Source of the DNA: Kribbella italica
GTDB lineage: Bacteria > Actinomycetota > Actinomycetes > Propionibacteriales > Kribbellaceae
NCBI RefSeq assembly: GCF_014205135.1
Contig: NZ_JACHMY010000001.1
Span: 5,580,001-5,644,000, forward strand
Direction of reading: 5' to 3'
DNA length: 64,000 bases
In this document: in pieces, positions 58,257-64,000 of the stretch
Layout: every line of letters begins with the position of its first letter
How positions within the stretch are numbered: position 1 is the first letter of the stretch
The notes under the pieces: generated by a model
Told to the model about the DNA's origin: nothing
The model's database searches: none
The model's input: only the letters and a program-made list of their open reading frames with translations
Position numbers and translations under genes: made by a program

Positions 58257-59468
58257 CTAGTGACTGACCACCTCCGGAACCGAATCGTTTGTCCTGACCA
58301 CCAGTACGGCGGCAAGCGCCGCAGCCACACCACAGGCGATCCCGCAGACCACGAACGTCGTCCGAGTGCCGAGTACGGCGGCCAGCAGACCGCCCAGCGG
58401 CAGCGCCACCAGGCTGCAGGCCCGGGCGGTCCCACCGAGCGCCGCGATCGCCCGACCACGCACCTCCTCCGCCGTACGGGTGACGATCAGGGTGCTGGAC
58501 GCCGCGTTGAGCAGACCGCCGCCGGCCCCGACCACCACGGCTCCGACGAACAGTGCGACCACCCCACCGGCCACACCCATCAGCACGCAGGCGGCGCCGA
58601 TCGCTGCCATCCCGGCGAGCATGGCCCGTGAGCGACCCGCTGCCGACGTCAGCCGGCCGGTCCCCCAGGCACCCAGGATCGCCCCGCCGCCCTGAGCCGC
58701 CATCACCCAGCCGTAGCCGGCCGCGTCCAGCCCGATCTCGTCGGTGACCAGGAAGACCTCGACCACGTTGACCGCCTCGCCGACCACCACGAACATCCAC
58801 AGGCAGACCACCAGGATCCGGAGCAGCGGATCTCCCAGCAGGCTGCGCAGTCCGGCAGTCAGCGCACCACGCTCCCGTACGGCGCCCGCCATCGGCCGCC
58901 GTCGGGTCCGGACCGCTAGAGCCACCAGCGTGACGACGCCGAAGGTAGCGGTGTCGACGAGCAGAGCCCCTCGCTCACCTGACCAGCTCACCAGCACGCC
59001 GCCAACTGCCGACCCGGCCAGAGTGGCCACACCGACCAGAGCCTGGCTCGTACCAGTAGCCCGGCCGACCAGCTCCTCACCGACGATGCGCGGGATCAGC
59101 GCGGCCCAGGCCGGACCGGCGACCGCCTGGCCGACCTGCAGGAGGCAGACCAGCGCGAGCGTCTCGGCCAGGCCGTGGCTGAACGCCAGCCCCAGACCTG
59201 CGACGACCTGAAGCAGCGACGCGCAGACCAGGACGGTGCGGGAGTCGTACCCGTCGACGATCCGGCCGGCGAACGGGATCATCGCGACCGTCGGTACGGC
59301 GAACGCCAGCAGCAGGGCGGTCACCGCGCCCGGTCCGCCGGTCTCGGAGACCCGCAGCATCAGCGCGACCAGTGCCACCGAGTCACCGGCGTACGACAGC
59401 GCGCGGGCCGGCAGCACCAGCCGGACGTCCCGGAAGGACCAGATCGAAGTCTGAAGTGTTTGCTTCAC
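58257..59468 (-). CDS. MFS transporter
   Basis: 403 residues from a GTG at 59468 (KQTLQTSIWSFRDVRLVLPARALSY). Twelve predicted helices. The pattern (RALSYAGDSVALVAL near 22, AGRIVDGYDSRTVLV near 67, GAWGTGRLTSAAGRSRAM in the second half) is that of the MdtG/EntS-like group of small exporters. It is controlled by a divergent ArsR-type regulator: a palindrome, GCTTCACA-TC-TGTGAAGC, covers the start codon. The product could therefore be a metal or drug exporter induced by the regulator's ligand; the substrate is unknown. Confidence 0.85.
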   Translation of the reverse strand: MKQTLQTSIWSFRDVRLVLPARALSYAGDSVALVALMLRVSETGGPGAVTALLLAFAVPTVAMIPFAGRIVDGYDSRTVLVCASLLQVVAGLGLAFSHGLAETLALVCLLQVGQAVAGPAWAALIPRIVGEELVGRATGTSQALVGVATLAGSAVGGVLVSWSGERGALLVDTATFGVVTLVALAVRTRRRPMAGAVRERGALTAGLRSLLGDPLLRILVVCLWMFVVVGEAVNVVEVFLVTDEIGLDAAGYGWVMAAQGGGAILGAWGTGRLTSAAGRSRAMLAGMAAIGAACVLMGVAGGVVALFVGAVVVGAGGGLLNAASSTLIVTRTAEEVRGRAIAALGGTARACSLVALPLGGLLAAVLGTRTTFVVCGIACGVAAALAAVLVVRTNDSVPEVVSH

Positions 59469-59479
59469 ATCTGTGAAGC
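59452..59479. promoter_or_regulatory. Palindromic ArsR-type operator over the MFS start
   Basis: GCTTCACA (59462-59469), TC, TGTGAAGC (59472-59479) is a perfect inverted repeat. A weaker second repeat, TGAAG...CTTCA, lies at 59452-59467, and CTGCTTCAG follows at 59482. The array begins inside the MFS gene and ends 50 nt before the regulator start, an ideal arrangement for repressing both. Confidence 0.7.
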
Positions 59480-59528
59480 TACTGCTTCAGGGTTTCGCCG
59501 GTCAAGAGGGCTGGCTACGCTGAGCCCC

Positions 59529-60104
59529 GTGGCCCAGAAGATGCGTGAGCTCACCGATCCGCGGGCGATCCGCGCGCTGGCGCACCCGGCCCGGCTGCGG
59601 GTGATCGACGAGCTCTACAACGGCACGGTGCTGACCGCGACCGAGTGCGCGAAGCTCGCCGGGCTGACCCCGTCGGCGATGAGCTACCACCTGCGCGCCC
59701 TCGAGCGGTGGGGCATCGTCGAGCGCGCCGACGAGTCGGCCGACGGCCGCGAGCGGCCCTGGCGGGCGCCCGCCGAGCGGGTGAAGATCTCGACGCAGTC
59801 CTCCGGCGCCGGCCGGCTGGCCGGGCAGGCGCTGATGCGCAGCTCGGTCGAGCGGATCCTCGAGCAGTTCCAGGAGTTGCCGGCCAGCGATCCGTGGGAC
59901 GACGTCAGCTCGATGAGCCGGTCCCGGTTGTGGCTCACCCACGACGAGACCGGCCAGTTCAACCAAGAGCTGGAGGAGCTGGTCGAGCGCTACCGCAAGG
60001 GCCGCACCCAGACCTCGCACCCGGCCGGTGCACGGCAGATCAGCACGCTGCTCGCCGTCGTACCGACCGGCGATCCTCCGGCCAACACCGCGCCGGCCAC
60101 ATAA
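59529..60104 (+). CDS. ArsR-family helix-turn-helix regulator
   Basis: 191 residues from a GTG at 59529; ATG 59541 is also possible. The winged helix is clear: RAIRALAHPARLRVIDELYNG, then TECAKLAGLTPSAMSYHLRALERWGIVERAD (about residues 10-75), including the HPxR signature. The C-terminal part is a ligand-binding or dimerisation region of about 100 residues, longer than metal-sensing ArsR proteins and lacking the CxC metal motif, so it is a member of the ligand-sensing branch. It is divergent from the MFS exporter with a 60-bp intergenic operator. Confidence 0.9.
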   Translation: MAQKMRELTDPRAIRALAHPARLRVIDELYNGTVLTATECAKLAGLTPSAMSYHLRALERWGIVERADESADGRERPWRAPAERVKISTQSSGAGRLAGQALMRSSVERILEQFQELPASDPWDDVSSMSRSRLWLTHDETGQFNQELEELVERYRKGRTQTSHPAGARQISTLLAVVPTGDPPANTAPAT

Positions 60105-60168
60105 ATTCCTGCCGACGGATACTTCACAACTCAGTAAAACGGTTGCCTGACAGTGCCACGATTGGACC

Positions 60169-60822
60169 ATGGGGGAACTTCACGCGCTCGCGATCGCGGT
60201 CCCGACCGGGGGCCTCGCGGTGGTCGCATACCTGGTCGTCGGGCTGGTCATCGGCATCGAGTCGATGGGCATCCCGCTGCCCGGCGAGACCACGCTGATC
60301 GCGGCGTCGCTGCTCGCCTCCCAGGGTGACCTGCGGCTGGTCCTGGTGATCGCCGCGGCCGCCACCGGCGCGATCATCGGCGACTCGGTCGGCTACTTCA
60401 TCGGGCGCAAGGCCGGCCGCGGGCTGTTCGAGCGGCTCGGCCGGCGCTCCAAGCACTTCTCCGCGGACCGGATCGAGCGGGCCGAGCGGTACTTCCACAA
60501 GTACGGCGTCTGGACCGTCTTCTTCGGCCGGTTCGTCGCGCTGCTGCGGATCTTCGCCGGGCCGATGGCGGGCATGCTGCGGATGCCGTACCCGCAGTTC
60601 CTGGCCGCCAACGCGGCCGGCGGCATCGCCTGGTCGACCACGATCGGCATCGTCGCGTACAACATCGGTGACAACGCCGACAAGATCTTCGGCGAGCTGT
60701 CGGTCTGGGCGCTGGCCCTGATCGCCGCGGCCGCCGTCACGGCGTACGCGGTTTACAAGCTGCGCCACCGGCGGCGTACCGACGACACCGCCGAGCTGAG
60801 CCAGCCGGTCGACGCGCAGTAG
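60169..60822 (+). CDS. DedA-family membrane protein
   Basis: 217 residues. The family (SNARE-associated/VTT) motifs are visible: GIPLPGETTLIAASLLAS (near 36-53), GDSVGYFIGRKAGRG (near 67-81), and FFGRFVALLRIFAGPMAGMLRM (near 120-140). There are about five or six transmembrane segments. DedA proteins translocate or flip undecaprenyl phosphate and related lipids and support membrane homeostasis. It is convergent with the lipoprotein at 60825, with a 2-nt gap and no visible terminator. Confidence 0.93.
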   Translation: MGELHALAIAVPTGGLAVVAYLVVGLVIGIESMGIPLPGETTLIAASLLASQGDLRLVLVIAAAATGAIIGDSVGYFIGRKAGRGLFERLGRRSKHFSADRIERAERYFHKYGVWTVFFGRFVALLRIFAGPMAGMLRMPYPQFLAANAAGGIAWSTTIGIVAYNIGDNADKIFGELSVWALALIAAAAVTAYAVYKLRHRRRTDDTAELSQPVDAQ

Positions 60823-60824
60823 CC

Positions 60825-62114
60825 TCAGCGGATCCGCAGGACCAGGCTGGGCGTCGCGGTGCCGTAGACCGGCGTGCCCTGGTACGTCGTACCGGGCACG
60901 AGGAAGCGGTAGGCGAACAGGCCCGGCTTGACCGCCTTGAAGCTGATCGCCGCGCGCCCGCCGCGCATCGGCGTCGCCTTGACGTTGCCCCAGGCCCGGC
61001 CGTTCCAGAACTGCAGCATGGCGGTGGTGTTCTGCGCCGGGCGGACGACGACCGCGGCGTTGATCACCTCGTTGCGGTTGTGCAGGTTGCCGCCCGCGTA
61101 GCCCGCGCCCTGGATCAGCAGCCGGCTGCGGGTCAGGTAGTTCTTGCTGCTCGACGCGCTGGACAGCGCGCCGACCCGGCTGTTCACCGGAACGTACGCC
61201 CGGTACGTCCGGGTGCCGCCGGTGTTGACCCGGATCTCGAAGTGCCCGCCCGGCTGGGTGCTCCCCCGGCCGGCCTGGACCCACGGACCGCCGGCCCGGT
61301 TCTGCGCCAGCACGACCACCGGCAGCCCGGCCGAGGTCGACTGTTGCACCGAGCAACGAGGTCCACCGCAGCTGATCTCCTGCTGGACGGTCCGGCCGCG
61401 GATCAGCATCTGCTTGCCGAACGTCCACAGCGTCGGTACGGCGGCCGTCGTCGCGGTGGTCCGGCCGGCGATCTCGGCGCCGGTCAGCGAGGCCCACTCG
61501 TTCCTGGCCCGGAGCTGGAAGTAGTACGGCGGCCGCACGTTCTTCAGCACCAGCCTCGACTTGGTCGTCGGCGCGGCGACCGGCTTGAACGGCTTCCCGT
61601 TGACGCCGATCATCGGCGTGTACTGCTGGGTCCCGGCCGGGACGTCGAGCGGGTCGTTCGGCGTGAAGTCCTGCGTGGCCGCCGGGGTCCTCCAGCTCAC
61701 CACCACGTCCTTGCCGGACACCCGCGCGACCGCGTCGGCCGGCCGCAGCGGCCCGTCGGTGTCGAACATCGGCGACCGGGCCGGCTTGCTGGTCACGCCA
61801 CCGCGCGAGGTCCCGGTCGACACCGCGATCCGGTAGTTCCCGTCGGCCGGGAACGCCGAGGTCGGGATCGCCCAGGTGTTCGGCTCGGACGCCGCGACGT
61901 ACTTCACGTACGACGGACTGCTCGACACCACGCCCTCGATCGAGATCCGGTTCGGCGCGTTGTCGTCCTTCCAGGAGACCTGGACCGCCGACCGCGCCTT
62001 GTTCCAGCCGACGGACACGCCGGTCGGCACCGGGTCCGACGTACAGGCTGTGAGCGCTCCGGCACCGAGCACCGCCACGGCAATCACGGCAGGCAGTGAC
62101 CGCACCCTGCCCAT
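60825..62114 (-). CDS. Secreted lipoprotein with Ig/FN3-like domains (array copy 1)
   Basis: 429 residues from the ATG at 62114 (MGRVRSLPAVIAVAVLGAGALTACTS), a lipoprotein signal with Cys24. The mature part is mostly beta strand: an SVGWNKARSAVQVSWKDDNAPNRISI segment, FN3-like units with VSWRTP and FQLRARNEWASLTG, and a C-terminal part ending RFLVPGTTYQGTPVYGTATPSLVLRIR. It is a paralogue of the gene at 62608-63855, sharing the phrases NDPLD...YTP, NEWGS/A, RAYVPVNS/RVLVPNF. No catalytic motif. The pair flanks the PPOX-like gene. Confidence 0.75.
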   Translation of the reverse strand: MGRVRSLPAVIAVAVLGAGALTACTSDPVPTGVSVGWNKARSAVQVSWKDDNAPNRISIEGVVSSSPSYVKYVAASEPNTWAIPTSAFPADGNYRIAVSTGTSRGGVTSKPARSPMFDTDGPLRPADAVARVSGKDVVVSWRTPAATQDFTPNDPLDVPAGTQQYTPMIGVNGKPFKPVAAPTTKSRLVLKNVRPPYYFQLRARNEWASLTGAEIAGRTTATTAAVPTLWTFGKQMLIRGRTVQQEISCGGPRCSVQQSTSAGLPVVVLAQNRAGGPWVQAGRGSTQPGGHFEIRVNTGGTRTYRAYVPVNSRVGALSSASSSKNYLTRSRLLIQGAGYAGGNLHNRNEVINAAVVVRPAQNTTAMLQFWNGRAWGNVKATPMRGGRAAISFKAVKPGLFAYRFLVPGTTYQGTPVYGTATPSLVLRIR

Positions 62115-62198
62115 GACACCTCACCTCACCTGCCGAAGCCGGAACGCGTTGACCATACATAGTTGGCACCCCAGGCTGCCTAGCAGGAGGGCCGAATC

Positions 62199-62600
62199 GT
62201 GATACTCGACACCGAGGACTGCCGCACCCGCTTCACCGCGGCGGACCGCGCTTTCCTGGCCACCACCGGCCTGGACCTGCGCCCGCACGTGGTCCCGGTC
62301 ACGTTCACCCTGAGCGACGACGTGATCGTGATCGCCGTCGACCACAAGCCCAAAACCACCCGGAATCTCCGGCGCCTCCGCAATCTGGCCGAGAATCCGC
62401 GGGCGACGCTGCTGCTCGACCACTACGCGCCGGACTGGACCCAGCTGTGGTGGATCCGCGCGGACTGCACGGCGGCCGTCGTCGCCGAGCATCCGGTCGA
62501 GGCTCTGGCCGCCAAGTACCCGCAGTACGCCGACACGCCGCCGGCCGGCCCTTTCATCGTCGCAAGCGTCGACAAGTGGACCGGCTGGTCAGCGAGCTAG
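62199..62600 (+). CDS. PPOX-class F420/FMN-dependent oxidoreductase-like protein
   Basis: 133 residues from a GTG at 62199. It has the split-barrel fold of the pyridoxamine-phosphate oxidase/F420 family (TIGR03668, Rv0121-type): FLATTGLDLRPHVVPVTFTL near 25-45, DHKPKTTRNLRRLRNLAENPRATLLLDHY near 50-80, and WWIRADCTAAVV near 90. The KTTRNLRRL segment is the usual cofactor phosphate site. It lies between two paralogous secreted-protein genes of opposite orientation (starts at 62114 and 62608 stop), with no functional link evident. Confidence 0.85.
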   Translation: MILDTEDCRTRFTAADRAFLATTGLDLRPHVVPVTFTLSDDVIVIAVDHKPKTTRNLRRLRNLAENPRATLLLDHYAPDWTQLWWIRADCTAAVVAEHPVEALAAKYPQYADTPPAGPFIVASVDKWTGWSAS

Positions 62601-62607
62601 CCGTGCC

Positions 62608-63855
62608 TCAGGTGGTGGTGAGAACGAAGTTGGCCGAGTACGCCGCGGCGTACTTGTAGCCGTTCAAGGTGAGGGCCGGGAAGTAGTAGCGGTACGCCAC
62701 CCGTCCGGCGGCGGCGCCCTTCACGTAGCCGCGGGCGACGCCCAGGTCGGTCCTGACGAAGCCGACCGTGCTCCACGTCTTTCCGGTCCAGCGCTGCAGG
62801 ACGACGGCGTAGCTGCACGTGGGCGAGTGACGGACCTCAGCGGTCGCGGTCTGGCCGCGGCGGACCGTGGCGGGAGTGAAGCGGGCACCCCAGGTGTTCA
62901 CCTGGACCGTGGTCGCCACGGAGGCGCTGTAGCTGCCGAAGTAGCCGATCCCGGCAGCGTCCGTGAAGTTGGGCACCAGCACCCGGTAGTGCCGCGAGCC
63001 AGACGCTCCGAGCAGGAACTTGAACCTTCCGTTGACGGCCTGCTGCGACGACGCGGTGTACCACGGGCTGGTCGCGGTGTTGCGGGCCTGCAGGTAGACC
63101 GGAGCGTTGCGGGCGGTGACAGTTCCGGTGATCGCCGGCTGCGACGTCGGCGAGCCGGACTTCACCCAGGCGGGGATGACAGCCTTGAGACCGCCGGCGG
63201 AGGCACCTCCGAGGCGCCTGCTGACGGTGCCCCACTCGTTGCTCGCCACCACGTCGATCTGGTACGGCAACGCGTGGGCGGCGACCGTCACCTGGGTCGC
63301 CGGGGATGCGGCGGCGAGCTGGGTGACCTTGCCCGCGGCCACCAACTGCGGCGTGTAGCGCGTCGAGTCGACCAGGTCCAACGGATCGTTGGGAGTTCCG
63401 TCGAACTCGGAGTACCCGGCTTCCCACCGCACCCGCAGCCCGCTGGTCCCCGACAGCGTGACCGCGACCCGCTCGGCGGGCGCGGCGATGATCGTGTCGA
63501 ACCGCGGGGAAAAGCCCGCCGGGCTGGTCTCCCCGGCCTCCGTTCCCACCGACACGTCGATCCGCACCTGGCCGCTGTACGGCTCCAGTCTGGTGGCGGG
63601 GTAGTCGACCACGTTCGGCGCTCCCGCCGCAACGAACACCGGCAGCACGGTCGTCGACGCGCCGATCCTGAGCACGACCTTGTTCGGCAGGTCACCGTCG
63701 TCGGTCCAGGTCACCCGGACGAACTCGTGGCTCGAGTCCTTCCAGGCGATCGTCACACCGCTCGGCGCCGGGTCGGCCGCGAACGCTTCAGTTGCCGTCA
63801 GCACCGAACCGAGCAGGCCGGCGGCGATGGCGAGAGGAGTCAGTTTCTTCAGCAC
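62608..63855 (-). CDS. Secreted Ig/FN3-like protein (array copy 2)
   Basis: 415 residues from a GTG at 63855 (LKKLTPLAIAAGLLGSVLTATEAFAA), with AAAGG upstream; the upstream ATG at 63912 is within the preceding gene. It has a Sec signal peptide (AFA|AD near 26) and no lipobox. The mature chain is all-beta: an N-terminal WKDSSHEFVRVTWTDDG unit, an FN3-like middle with NDPLDLVDSTRYTPQ and VVASNEWGTVSRRL, and a C-terminal TATAEVRHSP...YYFPALTLNGYKYAAAYSANF. It is related to copy 1 and to the partial copy 3 just upstream (11-nt gap), so it is part of an operon of paralogues. Confidence 0.8.
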   Translation of the reverse strand: MLKKLTPLAIAAGLLGSVLTATEAFAADPAPSGVTIAWKDSSHEFVRVTWTDDGDLPNKVVLRIGASTTVLPVFVAAGAPNVVDYPATRLEPYSGQVRIDVSVGTEAGETSPAGFSPRFDTIIAAPAERVAVTLSGTSGLRVRWEAGYSEFDGTPNDPLDLVDSTRYTPQLVAAGKVTQLAAASPATQVTVAAHALPYQIDVVASNEWGTVSRRLGGASAGGLKAVIPAWVKSGSPTSQPAITGTVTARNAPVYLQARNTATSPWYTASSQQAVNGRFKFLLGASGSRHYRVLVPNFTDAAGIGYFGSYSASVATTVQVNTWGARFTPATVRRGQTATAEVRHSPTCSYAVVLQRWTGKTWSTVGFVRTDLGVARGYVKGAAAGRVAYRYYFPALTLNGYKYAAAYSANFVLTTT

Positions 63856-63866
63856 AGCAACGCCTT

Positions 63867-64000
63867 TCAGCGCGGACCGGTCGAGTAGTGGCAACCCTGC
63901 GAAGGCAGGCAAGGAGTGGACATCCCCGGGATCACGTTGTTCACGAAGGTATTGGTGTACGCCGCCGCGAACCGGGTGCCGCCGTACAGCGTGGCGGGAA
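63867..64000 (-). CDS. C-terminal fragment of a third paralogue (runs off right edge)
   Basis: 43 codons and a stop (TGA at 63869-63867), open to the right edge. The translation includes PATLYGGTRFAAAYTNTF, which aligns with the end of copy 2 (LTLNGYKYAAAYSANF). After that it has an extra Cys-containing tail (TPCLPSQGCHYSTGPR) absent from copy 2. The stop is 11 nt from copy 2's start, so the two are co-transcribed. Too short to be seen as an ORF by length alone, but the similarity and position support it. Confidence 0.7.
   Translation of the reverse strand, partial: PATLYGGTRFAAAYTNTFVNNVIPGMSTPCLPSQGCHYSTGPR

Noticed and set aside
24660-64000. tRNA genes or CRISPR repeats
   Set aside because: I looked for cloverleaf-like stems with a CCA-type end and for regularly spaced identical repeats and found none; short palindromes are operators or terminators.

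Overview
The window is a high-GC, densely packed chromosomal segment from a mycelial actinobacterium. Several things point that way: an Lsr2 nucleoid protein, a paired FilP/Scy-type coiled-coil cytoskeleton locus, DisA/RadA, ClpC with a ClgR-type box, many GTG starts, and a ppx gene neighbourhood that, as I remember it, matches the Mycobacterium Rv0495c-Rv0498 block. Overall style (RHS wall proteins, STAND regulators, abundant GTAC words) suggests the Propionibacteriales, perhaps Kribbella; this is inference. I saw no rRNA, tRNA, CRISPR array or prophage.

Layout. 1-7205: a giant secreted RHS/YD-repeat protein running off the left edge. 7.5-14.1 kb: two tandem NB-ARC/TPR STAND regulators, one broken by an apparent single-base deletion, set among three small secreted cysteine proteins. 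14.2-18.8 kb: proline dehydrogenase, a DUF695 protein and a TetR-controlled ABC-2 exporter. 18.8-22.5 kb: TIM-barrel isomerase, Ppx/GppA phosphatase, DUF3109-type protein, NAD epimerase. 22.5-30.3 kb: VOC protein, WS/DGAT acyltransferase, GH20 hexosaminidase, MFS pump, GNAT, HxlR regulator with a divergent MBL hydrolase, and a methyltransferase.

30.4-35.3 kb is the most unusual part. It is a tightly coupled four-gene operon resembling a sugar ABC importer, but its ATPase-like subunit has lost every nucleotide-binding motif, its two permeases are fused into one chain, and a membrane-anchored helical repeat protein is the last gene. 35.3-43.0 kb carries genome-maintenance genes (radA, fabH, disA, mutY) interrupted by a PadR/MFS pair. 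43.1-46.5 kb is the filP/scy-like pair. 46.6-51.8 kb holds poorly characterised membrane proteins.

52.0-53.1 kb is a small MNT/HEPN-type toxin-antitoxin module with an N-terminal winged helix on the nucleotidyltransferase and an AT-rich three-half-site operator. 53.2-58.2 kb: clpC, lsr2 and lysS, with recognisable terminators and a ClgR-like box. 58.2-64 kb: an MFS gene with a divergent ArsR-type regulator and a palindromic operator, a DedA protein, an F420/PPOX-type small protein, and an array of three related secreted proteins, the last cut by the right edge.

Most genes are single-gene or two-gene units with short gaps. Several convergent ends share perfect bidirectional hairpins, two of which reach into coding sequence.
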